A DNA stretch of 64,000 bases from Fomitopsis serialis (taxonomy: Eukaryota; Basidiomycota; Agaricomycetes; Polyporales; Fomitopsidaceae): NCBI RefSeq assembly GCF_022376445.1, contig NW_025954965.1:248001-312000 (forward strand), written 5' to 3'. Made by a program: the position numbers and the translations under genes. Positions 31,881-43,400 of this stretch are shown one piece after another; positions within the stretch are counted from its first letter, which is position 1; each line of letters begins with the position of its first letter. Below the pieces are notes generated by a model. It saw only the letters and a program-made list of their open reading frames with translations. It searched no databases and was not told where the DNA came from.

Positions 31881-33155
31881 CTACGCTATGGTGTACTTCC
31901 CGTATTTCTTCTCCGGATCATAGACCTACATATACCATCAGTGAACCGCGTGGCGCACTGCACGATGATGTGCTCACCTCCCATCTAGACGCAGGAAATA
32001 TATGCTTGTTTCGCTGGTAGTAACTCCTTTCCACGACCTTGCCTGCATGAGATTCGTCCTTTTCGATGGTAGCATCGGCTAGCAGACGAACATCGTCGTG
32101 GACGTCGAAGTTGAACAGCGGCCCAGACTTGCCGCGAGCTTTGTTGATTATGAAGTCGTAGAAGGTATAATGCTATCGTCCCTGTCAACCCGCAGAACGC
32201 AAGAATCCCCCGATGACGATGACTTACGTGGGGAATGATCAAGTCCTCCTGTACACTGATCGGTCAGCACTGCAGCATCCACAATGACGGACATCTTACC
32301 TTCACGTACATGAGGTTGTCAACGCTGACACCTCGAAGCTCGGGCAATTGCTGTCTGCACTTCTCCAAGAAGGTAGCGATATCATCGCCTTTCTTGCACT
32401 ATGTAGTGAGGAGCAAACAAGCCGTGTGCATGTTCTACGTGGTCAGGCCGTGCCCTGCTGTCTGACGAAAGGCGACTCACCATCACACTCTTTCGATGAC
32501 CGCTGCCGTCCCAGAACGAGTAAGTGATCTCAATGTCTTCCTGCTTCATCTCATCTTGCTTGCGCAGCCATTCCTGCCGGAGCTGCTCCCGCTGACGTCG
32601 CTCAGCCTCCTCGCGTTCCCGGTCAGGCAAGAAGGACGTGTCGACATTGGGATTCTTGCGCGACTTGGCCCGCTTACTGGGTTGCTCCCCGTCGTCGCCG
32701 TCTCCCTCGCCTTCTACCTCTCCCTCCTCGTCATCCATGGCAAACGAGAGCGTAGACTTGGCCGCCTTCTTCCGCTTCTTTGCTTTCTTCTGTTCATCTC
32801 TAAACAAATTCTCCACGTCTGATTAGCGAACTGCACAAGCATATGTGTTGAGTGATGCATTGAGTGAAAGCACGACATACTTCAGTTCGTTTGTGCGCGC
32901 AGCTTCCCTGGCTTTCGCTTCCTCGAGTTCCTTCCGTCGCTGCTGGAACTCCTCAAGCCTGACCAGACCAACCGTACTCTTCTTGAGAGTGTCTTCCATG
33001 GAGTCATTCTGGCCCACGAAACGGTTCGACGAAGGGCGAGCCTTCTCAGTCTCGTTGATGAGAGACTGCTTCTGCCGCTCGAAATCCTCTCGCATTTGAT
33101 TGCGCTGCTTTGCCAATGCATCCTCGCGACGTCCTTCTGCCTTGTTGTTCGACAT
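31881..33155 (-). CDS. FAM50 / XAP5 family protein
   Basis: Nuclear XAP5/FAM50 protein, linked in animals and plants to spliceosome function. Six exons (33155-32881, 32799-32481, 32398-32300, 32248-32228, 32172-31978, 31925-31881) give 317 residues. The helical charged head contains [20 protein letters not shown]. The middle is Lys-rich then acidic. The C-terminal XAP5 domain is unmistakable: [114 protein letters not shown]. Exon 4 is a 21-nt microexon coding EDLIIPH inside the most conserved block. Confidence 0.93.
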
Positions 33156-33317
33156 GGCCGTGCCTCAGACGGAGAGTAAGTAGCGTGAGTTCAAGTAGTC
33201 GGTCTCGGAGTTCGAAATCGAGGCAGACTGACGATCAACGGGCGTCTACTCGCTACCTGCGCCTCCCAACCTTTTGCACGCTGGTCGACCGAGCCCTGAG
33301 CACGGCTTATTCGCAGG
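33156..33317. promoter_or_regulatory. Divergent promoter, FAM50 / mitochondrial uS13
   Basis: Only 162 bp separates the start codons, the tightest divergent pair in the window. Confidence 0.6.
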
Positions 33318-33884
33318 ATGGTGCACATTCTTGGCACGTTGCTACCAGAGAAACAGCTAGTCAAGGTATGCATGCTCGAGTATTGCTTCGCGTCCAGGCA
33401 TTGACTTGTGTCGTAGTTCGCGTTGACACATTTCTATGGCATCGGACACCAAACTGCTGCACGGATCTGTGCCCGTGCTCAGATACACGACAGGTGCAAG
33501 ATTCGCGGGCTCACATCCCCACAAATCACGACCTTGACGGCTTTCCTGTCTTCGCCGTCTACCGCGCCCACCCTGCCTTCCTTCCCGCTCGCGACGCTGG
33601 ATTACGTCCCTCCTCGGCCGTCACAACCGGTTCCGGCTGTTCCGAATCCACCTACGTCTGCGGACGCTTCTCCGTCGGAGAAGGAGCTCCCTGGAGATAA
33701 ACTGAGGGGCCTCAGACTCGGTGCCGAGCTACGCAGGGAGATCAGGGATAACATTGCGCATCTGCGAAACATCGGGAGTTACGTGGGGAGGCGGCATGCT
33801 CAGGGATTCCCCGTCAGGGGGCAGAGAACCCACTCCAACGCGAAGACGGCGAGGAAACTCAACAGGGTCGTGCGGTACTCATAG
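33318..33884 (+). CDS. SWS2: Mitochondrial small-subunit ribosomal protein uS13m
   Basis: Bacterial S13-type protein of the mitochondrial ribosome head. Two exons (33318-33365, 33417-33884) give 171 residues. Start [16 protein letters not shown], then the helix-two-turn-helix region [20 protein letters not shown] and the basic C-terminus [36 protein letters not shown]. Between these is a Pro/Ser-rich insertion of about 50 residues ([12 protein letters not shown] to [10 protein letters not shown]) absent from bacterial S13. There is no obvious cleavable presequence, as is common for these proteins. Confidence 0.92.
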
Positions 33885-34056
33885 AGGCGGTGCAAGGAGG
33901 TCAGCGTACTTCGTGTTGGGCAAGGACTACTCGTTCGCAGCTGTTCTCACTAGTACTTCGCCCATCCTACTCAATATTCACGTCGTGTTGCTCGGAGCCG
34001 AACTTGGGCCAGGGGATGCGATAATTTACATACTGTACATCGGTGCATACGCACGC

Positions 34057-34883
34057 CTAGTCGTCTCCTACGGGTACTTCCTCTTCCAGGTACTTGAGTA
34101 GCGTCACTCGGATCTCGGTGGCCTCATCGCCGCGCAACACATCGGATATGAAGGTGGCCTGGACCTGCATTTGAACCTGAATGACAAACGTGTTGTCAGG
34201 TAGATCAGGAGCGAGGCGAATAGTGCAGCGTTACCATTTCGAGAGCACCTCTCAGAACACCACACAACACGTTGCTGAACCAAAGCTCGCCTTCAAGCGC
34301 CTCCTCTGGAAGTTCCACGAACTCCGCGAGAGGGTTTTCGTCCAGGGTCAATGTGAAGGATGACCCTGAGGCATTTGCTGAAGGTGTGGGAGTGCTACTT
34401 CGCGTTGATTCGGAAGGAAGGGGTCCGGCGTGCATTACAGAGGGGGTAATGTTAAGGAATGACTTGAAGCCAACCTGTGGTGGATCAGGGCATTGCACAT
34501 ATGATGCATGAGAACGGATCGCCCGCACGACGAATAACTACGTACCTTTGCGACCACCTCTCCGACCTCCTTGAAATCTGAACAGCGTCCAATCGCACTC
34601 CGTGCGAGGAAATCCTCAATGAGACGCGTTCCAATGTTGTAGCCCATTTTCTCTAGCTGTTTGTTGACCTCTGCGTAGTCCTCATAGTCTTGTATGAGCT
34701 GCACCACGAGTGCGCCATATGTGAGAGCGAACAGTTCTGCGTTCTAAGTCTTCAAGAGTCAGGCTTGCGCGTGCGCCGGAGACATGGTGTATGCAAGCCG
34801 GAGCAGAAACGTACGATCTTCTCTGTCCTGCCCTTCCAAATGTCTTCGCCTATGGCCTTGTACTGCTTGCTTGTTGAAGCCAT
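34057..34883 (-). CDS. BET3: TRAPP complex subunit BET3 (TRAPPC3)
   Basis: Core subunit of the TRAPP vesicle-tethering complexes at the Golgi. Four exons (34883-34815, 34743-34546, 34474-34235, 34176-34057) give 208 residues. Family sequence: [66 protein letters not shown], then [40 protein letters not shown], ending [15 protein letters not shown] Ser/Thr/Pro-rich insertion of about 25 residues ([20 protein letters not shown]) interrupts the usual fold; ordinary BET3 is about 180-195 residues. No frame break. Confidence 0.94.
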
Positions 34884-36367
34884 CGCGGGCGTGCGACGCA
34901 CAGAACGGATGCAGGACGGAGACTACGATGGGCGTCTAGTATGATCTCGCGGTCGACAGACTGGATGAGCCCAATCAAGGCCATTTTCTCAAGTTGGGTG
35001 GGACCCGCACGCCGAAATGTCGGGTCATCATGTTCATTCACAAACAACTATGGACGCAAGATCGCCTGACATTGGCCAGGCGAATCAAGAACAACGAGTA
35101 CACTAATATAATGTACGGAGTCTATGCGCTGCTTCCAGCGATTGCAGATCACAGGCCTCAATGTCGACCGTTCGGACGCTAGCACGGATTCGGGACCATC
35201 AGTGGAGAGACAACGAAGGCACAACAACATGCAGACGAGCCTAGAGCTCAGAGGAGGAAGTCCATCCACTGACTTCCCGTGTAATGTAATTCAACAGCTG
35301 ATGCCCATGTAGGCGTCCCGCTGCATTGGACTGGACCAGGCCACGCGGATAAGTTGCCGTTACGTCTGAGCGCACCGAGCTTGATAGCCAGAGCAACAGC
35401 GTCTGATGTAGCAATGTATGCGACACGTTTACTCACATCTATCACGAGTCCATCGTGGTCAAGGCACGGGAAGGCGGATGAGGAGATGGGAAGGCAAGCG
35501 CTAGATAGTGTGTGTCTTCACGCGCAGACGGAGCTTTGAATTATCCTGTCTTGGAGGATGTTCGACGGCACTATCGACGGGTATCGTGCCCAGCTGGGCT
35601 ACATGACTTGGCATGGCAGGTGCGACTGCGGGAAGGGGCAAGCTCTCGCAGAACGCGGCGTCCTGATTCGACGAGCGAGCGCTGGCGTGAGGCGGTGTGC
35701 ATGTCGTTGTCGCGGAAAGCCAGAAGGCGGTGCCCAGCCGTCGGGTGCCGTCGCGGTGAGTGCGCAGGACGGCGAGGGCGCGACGGAAGCTGGCAGGGGA
35801 TGGGCCGAGGACTCGGAAGGCGGAGAAGGGCGGGCGGTGGCGCGAGAAGACGGAGTGGCTGCCTGGTGGCTGCTATCTGCGGTGTTTATTCGTGTTTGAT
35901 TAGATAAGCCAATGCGGGAGTTCATGAATTCTCAGCTACGGCTAATTGGGAAGCGACTCTCGCCAGTGCAGGTTACGGTCTCGACCTCGTCCCATCCGCC
36001 TCGTTCTCTCCGCCCGCTGCTCAGCGCGCCCGAGTTCCAGCATCCGGTCCTGCCAGTCTCCTTCAGGGCCTTTCTCTCTCAACCCTACGACCTTGCTGCC
36101 CCCTACAGCCGATAGGACCCGGGAGCCGTCCCAGCGATCTTCTTGATCCCCACTACTCGTGTCGTGCCTCGGACGCACTTATCCTTCGTAAGTGGCATTT
36201 AGAACCCTCCATCAAGCTTATGTCTGACGCATCTAGGTTTTTTCACCGCTGCTTAGGCCGGGGAACTCAAGACATCCGTCCCCGAGGCGATCAGAGTGCT
36301 TGACAGCCGTGCTTGCCGTTGTTAGGCCGCTGTACAGACAGTACTCGTCCTCTGCGCCGCCATTGTT
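34884..36367. other. Intergenic region, 1.5 kb
   Basis: Promoters of BET3 and the MedA-like gene. Several short frames occur (34850-35047 minus, 35248-35445 minus, 35512-35907 plus) but none has recognisable motifs or a consistent exon chain. The last part is a CT-rich leader holding a likely 5' UTR intron. Confidence 0.45.
36188..36236 (+). other. Probable 5' UTR intron of the MedA-like gene
   Basis: 49 nt with GTAAGT donor, CTGAC branch site and TAG acceptor, 131 bp upstream of the start codon in a pyrimidine-rich leader. Confidence 0.45.
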
Positions 36368-39300
36368 ATGGCCTCGCAGCAGGAGCTACAGTCCTCGGCG
36401 AATGCTGCACGTACAGCCGCACCTCTCGATCCGCAGTCTTTCTTTCAAACGAATGGCAGCGCATCCGCCTTTCCGTCCATGATGTCGTCTTCGCAAGTCG
36501 ACAGCACTGTCACTGCTACCTCCGTCACCCATGTCAATCCTCAAATGACAACTCTGTACCAGTCCGACATGGATCCCACCCATGCAATCTCCCTACCTCA
36601 CGAGCTGTCACTGGGCAATTTACCGTCTCGATCACTCGACGTATCTGCCATGGATGTCGTCTCCGCAGCGTCTGCAGACGCAGCGGCAGCGCACGGGCTT
36701 TTAACGAATTATTCTAGCCAAAACACCTCTTTTACACTCGATCACATTAATGGGCTTGACGCAGTTGATGTCGCTCGCCTGGCCTCATCACCTAGTGCGA
36801 CGACTGTGTCAACAAACCCATCACACGCCTCTTCCCCTGCAGTGAACGGCATGGCACCATCCTTCTCTACGACGCCGTCCTCACTCGTGTCCGCGCTTAA
36901 CGGCGTGGAAGCTCGACGAAGTCGCACAGAGTCATCAGGATCGCCTCCAGATTTATTAAGCTCTGGATCGGAACTAGGCTTTTCGACTACGAGTAGCGGA
37001 CCAGCGACATCAAGCCTTGACCCAGGGTTTCCGTATCCGCCCTATGACGCCGCGCGCCATGCGAAAGAGGACTCTCCAGAGCAAGGCGGTAGCCCGCACT
37101 TATTCACTTTAGGTACCATGTTGAAAAAGTGTGTATTATCTTCTCCTACTCTCGAGGGTCACCGACACTGATGCCTCATCTATCAGCATCGCGCGTACAG
37201 CGAGCTCTGCCAGTAAAGCTTGTGACATGGGTTCAACTACAGATGCGCAGCAGATCGTAGACGAGCTCAAGCGGAACGTGTTACTCGTTGCGGAACTGGT
37301 CTCGCAAGTCAAACTAGCTGACGCATCGGGTTAGTACTCCTTTCCTCACTTGCGCAACCACACTCAACATCTGGGTTTGGCCCTCTTCAGTTACTGTACC
37401 CGCGGTTCCTGGGTTGGACGTTGAACAACACCAGCCTTTAAATACTCTCTCGCTCTTCCCGCCGTCCACACCGCTCGACCCCAGCGCTATGTATGACACG
37501 TCCGATCTCTCGCGAAAACGCGGCGCGTCTTCTATGGACGGCGATAGAGCCATGAAGGCCATGAAGTTGGAACCTCAAGACGAACCTCAGCCCGTTTCCA
37601 CTGCACCAGTCAGGCGCCTGTCGACTTCAACCCATACTTCCTCCGGTTTCGCGTTTACTCCCTCAACGATACCACCTCCATCAATGTCCTCGCTGGGCGA
37701 TATATCCTCCATTCCACCGTCGTTGTCATCGAACGGCTCTAGTTCACGTCCACAAAGCTCTGCTGGGATACCCCCTCATCCTTTAGCTCTCGCATCAGAC
37801 CCGCCTAATTCCTCGCACCCTTTGCAAGCTGGCGTGCAGTATCCGACAATGGACAACCCACAGGGTCTGGTCGGCTCTTCAACGGAGTACGTGTCTCCCG
37901 CCACCTCCAGCGTCCCATCCACTGCGCTTCCTTCCACCGGCTTTAATCCGTCCTTACCCGGTAGCATGTGGCGCGACCCGCAAGGATCTCTCACTCATCA
38001 CCATCAGCACTCCCTGTCTGCAGGCGCCGTATTGGTGCGCATCCCCGAGTCTGGTATGTCTGCAGCGGGACCGTCTTCGTTGCAGTTCCCGCCGCCGCCC
38101 GCATTCCATTCGCCTATTCGAGCTACCATGTTATCGCACCAGCAATCAATACCCATGCCGTCTTCATCGTCTGTCTCGCTTATCTCGCATCCCTCTGTCC
38201 GTTCGTCGCGTTCGTCGTCGTTCGCTCACCAGCAAGGTGAAATGCCAAACCTTCCGTACGACATCCTACAAGCGCGCCAAGCCGCAGCGCTGCGTTCTCG
38301 CGCTTCGTCCCCGGCGCTTGATGATGAGATGGATGGGCAGGACTCCGATGACGAACTCGGCGACTTGTCGTATTCGCAGTACCACTCACCCTCTGCCGGT
38401 GCTGAAGGAGCGGACGCTGTAGTCGGTGCCGAGGGGCCGTCGGCTTCTGTGCAGCCACCCCGTGGGGGTCAGCGCCGCATGAGCCGCGGATCACCTTCTG
38501 CCGAGGGTGGATCGACATCCTCGGGCCATGCAAATGAAGTCCCACAGGAGTACCGTGCCGAAGTCGAGCGTATCTTCTTTGAGTTCCTCAATATGATTTG
38601 CTCGAACCGTAAGCTTTTGCCGGCAATCGTCAGATTAAGGCTGACTGATCGATCTCTCCAGTGGAGGCGACCGACGCGAAGGGGGAGCCTATACACCAGA
38701 CGCTCATGGCCAAGAAGATGCAACGGCTCGACGAGTCGCCTGATTTTCGGCCATTCAAGTTCCGGATACAAGCGTTCACCAACGCGTTTCTAGAGGAGGT
38801 GAGTTATATGATCATTGGCACAGTTCGCGCCGCTCACTCGTCCATGTAGCTTTCCCGTCAAGGCTATCCGGAAGAGAAGATCCCGATGAAAAAGGTGCGC
38901 CCCATTTTCCCCTGATGTGTTGCTGAGCTCACCAATACGTAACGTAAAGATCCGCAACTTCTTGTGGAGTCAACCTTACATCTCTCGGTTCAACGAAGAC
39001 GGCAAGAAATCGAAGTCAAAGGGCAATCACATTTGGCATGTTGATGGGAAGAAGACCGAGAGTGGTTGGATGTTCCGTCCTTTCAGGCGGAGACTGGCCG
39101 GTACGCCACCTGGGGTGGCTTATGTCGGTTTGCGGTGGTCTTGGGCTCCGCGCATCTGGGATCCTCAAGCGTCGCGGGCGAATATGCCCGTAAAGTACAG
39201 CTCCCCGTCGCTGCCGTCATGGTTGTCTTGGAAAGATGATGTTTTGTCCGGCATACCCACACCGGATGCTCAGAACTGCGATGTCACTGTTGAGGCCAGA

Positions 39301-40238
39301 GTTGGTGAATTCTCATTCATGTCTCTCGCCTAGTCTGACGGCAGCTCGCTAGTTCGTACAAGATGGTACAGAGGAATTCCTATCCCACACGGTGCATGTT
39401 ACTATCGCACCCATGGCATCAGTGGACTCGACGTTCACTCCTTCACGACGGCCTTCTTTGGTCGGAGACATTCAAAATCCTCGCCGTGTCTTGAGTGATA
39501 CGGCAGTGGTTGCGCAGTGTAATCCACCCCGGTCCGTTGTGATGCTACCGTCTGCATATCCTCTCGATTGACACATTGACTAGAATCATGCGAACACAAA
39601 CGACAATGGCACCGGTAGCCCCTGTAGTTGCGCCTGATTCTCAAGTGGTCCAAGTGCTGACCACTGCTGCCCAGCGAGTCGCGCAGGAGGCACAGTCACA
39701 AGTTGTGGCCTCACCCAACGAAGTCGGACCGGAGTTGCAGGCGCTTGCCAAACAGCAGCACGTCCTCACGGTGACTGCGCAGGCGATTAACACGAAGATG
39801 GCTGCAGAGGCGCAGGAGGGCACGTCTCAGTCCAATGCTCTGACGGCAGCCGCGCAGCAAGTCGTGCTCCAGGCGGCTCGCCAGGTAGCAGCGGACCGCT
39901 CAGTGGCCGCCGTTTCTGCCGGCATTCCCCCGTCGCAGAACTCGGCACCCCAGGTCACGGTGAAGGATGTGTCGGTGGCCACGCAATCCGCGGTGGCCCA
40001 GGCCGTCGACATGGTCGGACCTCTGTCCAGTGAGGTCGACGTTCTGATGACTGCGAGCTCGCTCCTGCAGCAGCAGACTCAGCAGACTCAGCAGACTAGG
40101 CCGCCAGTCCCACTGGTCATGGAGTCGCAACTTGCCGCTCTAGATGCTAGTCGGGCGCATACGACAGGCACAACACCGCCGCATTATGGGATGTCCATTC
40201 CGCCCACTTCACTCCCAGTCTTCTATTCTATGTCTTAG
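36368..40238 (+). CDS. Large transcriptional regulator resembling Medusa (MedA)
   Basis: Eight exons (36368-37128, 37187-37329, 37391-38608, 38662-38798, 38850-38894, 38950-39300, 39353-39516, 39584-40238) give 1157 residues with intact phase. The first about 700 residues are Ser/Pro/Thr-rich and disordered, with a helix near residue 270 (IVDELKRNVLLVAELVSQVK). The conserved core follows: EYRAEVERIFFEFLNMICSN, LEATDAKGEPIHQTLMAKKM, ESPDFRPFKFRIQAFTNAFL, QGYPEEKIPMKKIRNFLWSQ, GVAYVGLRWSWAPRIWDPQA, LPSWLSWKDDVLSGIPTPDA. I associate this core with the fungal developmental regulator MedA from memory; the naming is uncertain. The tail (exon 8) is Ala/Val/Gln-rich with TQQ repeats. Probably nuclear. 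Confidence 0.6.
40065..40098 (+). repeat. CAG-rich short tandem repeat in the MedA-like gene
   Basis: CAGCAGCAGACTCAGCAGACTCAGCAGACT, a 9-nt unit coding QQT repeats near the C-terminus. Confidence 0.75.
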
Positions 40239-40483
40239 TTCTCGTTATGCGGACCAGTCGTTATGTTATGTGTTACATCCCGGGTTTGCCATAGACTGCA
40301 CGCATGCATGGTTCAACGTCCCTTCATCACAGTCGTTTGCTGTATAATGTTTTGTAGAAAAAGCACCATTGCTGCCGCCGAACTTGTAATTACTAACAGT
40401 TATGTATGTACGTACATATTGTTTTCGCAACTTGTTCTTCGGACCGAGACTATTACAGGCTTGGGTCGGTCACTACTGCACAG

Positions 40484-43400
40484 TCACAGTGGAGTGTCGC
40501 AGACACTGCATGCAGCGGAGTCAAGGGCATTGCGAAAGTGCAAGCGGGGCAAGCTCTCGTCGAAGGATCTTCTGGTTGTGGAGAGGGTTGTGAATCCCCA
40601 TCAGAAGCAAGGAGTCCACTGAGAAGAGTGCCCCCAAAGCCTTGACCTTCTGCTCTCCTCTTCCCATGGCGCTCCGCTGGTTCATCATCCGAATCGCTGA
40701 GCAAGTTGATATCTTCGGCCTGTTCTTGTAGATCCAGCAAGTCATTCGATAGAATACCCAGAGACGAGAGTGTCGATGAGCTGTTGTCAAGTTCATGACC
40801 GTGATGGAAAAGTCGCTGAGATATCACTGGTGTGCCGAGTTCGTCCTGGAGCTGCACGTTGCTGTAGGTCACCGAAGCGATGTCCGAACGGGTAGACACA
40901 TACCATAACCTTGAGGTCTTTCACCGACATGGCACTTGTGACGGTAACCCGACGTCGTTTGCCGTGTTCCTTCACCTGCCTGATCCTGCTTGATTGTCGC
41001 AGTGCAGGAGCCTTCCGGGAACCATACGTGATGAGTGTAGACGGCTTCGCTGTTTCAGCTACCCGTCCAGCTGTCATTTCTTCGGAGTAAGTTTCGGGGG
41101 TGGGTGTTGGGGCGCCACGACCAAGAATGCGAATGGTGAGTTCAGTGACATCGAACGTAGATTTCCTAACGCCTTCTTAGTATGCAACGGGCATAGCATG
41201 GGTAGACGTACCTCTTCAGACGACACGGCGCACACACTGATAACTCATGTTCGATCCTCGCACCCGTGTTTTCGATCGCAATCAAAGGATCGCCAGAATA
41301 ACTGCATGGGCGTATTCTCAGTCTGTGAAGCTACGAGAGTGTAGAGAGACTTACAGTTCTTCGATGGTGTTCCAATCAGTACGTTTGATGATTGCAACCG
41401 AGGTGTCCATATCGCTGTTGACATTTGGGTCTAGGACAAGGAGGCCATGCTCACAGACGAAGAGCGAGTTGTTAAGTCTGTCTGGGCGAGGAACCTCAGC
41501 CGGACGTAAGAGCCATTGCCTCCAAGCTCGAACAAATTGAGCAGGAACAATGGCACATGGGACGTTTTCTAGCAATGCCGTATTCCCATTTAACGCATTG
41601 TCGTACATATGCTTGAGTCTGGCCTGAGTCGTTGGTCGTGAGCAGTCATCATGGTGACGATGCGTAGGACAAAGAACCTTTTCCTCTTCTGCTTGTCTTC
41701 GGAACTCACGCTTGTCTTCCTTAGAAATGTGCACGAGAGCTTCACATACTGGACACAATTCGGCTTCTGTCGACAGTGCTTCCCAGGTCGGAAATATTTG
41801 TTTCAGGAGAAGGCGAGCCTGCGTGATACAGTTAACTTAAGCACCCGCCGAAGCTACAGACGGTACCTCTGATGATATTCGCCGGCGGGCAGTAACGTTG
41901 GCAGATAGACCATCGTGTTCACATTTGACGTCTTGCACGAAGTCGGCAGCGTCTGGGGGAGGGTCTTCTTGAGAAGCGACGTGCATCTTAGGTTTCGATA
42001 GTCTCCAATCTGATCGACAGTTAGCTTGAGCTCAACGTGCCCCATGATCAACTTACCTTTCAGCCATTGCTTAGAGATCCAATAGCCAGGCTCGTCCTCT
42101 TCGACCCCAGATAATTGGTCAAATTGATCTACCAAGCGTGGATGTTCAATGTGATATAACTTCTCTATACACAGAGCATTAGAAGATACGATTTTGATTC
42201 AACTCGACCGCACCGTTGAAGATCAATGCGACGCAGTCTTCGCAAATATCAGATGGACGAAGTTCCGGAGCTAGTTCGCAATCATCTTCCGCTGCGATAC
42301 GTTGGTGTGCAGCCTGCAACAAGTGGGCGAACTTCATTGCCAGTTTTAAGGATACAGAAGTGACTCACAGTAGTTATCAACTTCATATCACCCGCCTTAC
42401 TGGGATTCAACCGACCATGCTCACACAAGACCTGCGACATCACTATGACATGCTTGTCACTACCTGGCTCTACTGTTGTTCAGACTGACGTAGCCCTTTG
42501 ACACACGATGGGCCACTCACTTGTGTCTACACTATGATCTTCCGTGGGAGAGGAACTGGCCGGCTCAGGTGCATCTTTTGAGCCTGGCTCAGACTCAGAG
42601 GGAGAGGCTTTGAGGTGTCGCGACACCCACGATTCAAGACCTCGCCGACTCGCCACCACACAATCCTTTACAGGATGTGTCAAGTAGCGGCAATTCGTGC
42701 ATGTTCAGAACGTACCTGATCACGAGAAGTGAGGTTCCACGACTTGACAATACCCATGATCCTCTGGCGTATCTCGTCAAACTGAGCTAGAGTTCGATGC
42801 TTCCTGTACTGCTGGTCAATCCAGGCACGGCCGTATATGCCAGGCTTCCTCACTTGTCACCATATGCTTCGCACGCTGCAGTATGCGCCTTATTTAACGC
42901 ATTAACTGCTGCTTCCGCCCGTTGAGGTGGTCTCGGAAGCGACACGCCGACTCTGTGATTGTCGAGATCTGTAAGGCTGGACGTCGCTACAGGCCGCTTG
43001 CCATTGGCTTGTGAAGCAGGCTTGACATCGTCAACGCGGGAATAGACCAGCATGTAAGCATCCTTGGATGAGATATATCTAGACATACGGTTAGATTCTG
43101 TTGAGATCGACATAAATAGCATCCCTACAGTGGTCTGTCAAGCAAGGACTTCTCGGCGGACGCCGGTGGAGACTGTCTGTATTATCCGTTCAGATCCATC
43201 CGACTGCCTCAAACTCGAAAACATACTCCAGAATCTCGATGTCGCTGTCGCTGTGAGCGGAACGAGGCTTTCTTCTTAGCTTTGCCATTAGGTACTGCCT
43301 GTGCTATTATAGTCTTCCTGTGAACATCATTGCTGTGTCATTATTCGGCGGGCTCGGGAGATCCAGTACATGTACTTCGCTTTCGGGCCAGCCTTGGGCC

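Noticed and set aside
32799..32881. Suspected frame break in FAM50 between exons 1 and 2
   Set aside because: Disappears if the intron ends at TTTAG (32800) rather than at the earlier CAG; NELK then joins [11 protein letters not shown] in phase.
35512..35907. Plus-strand open frame of 131 codons between BET3 and the MedA-like gene
   Set aside because: Arg/Gly/Ala-rich shadow without motifs; the opposite strand is equally open.
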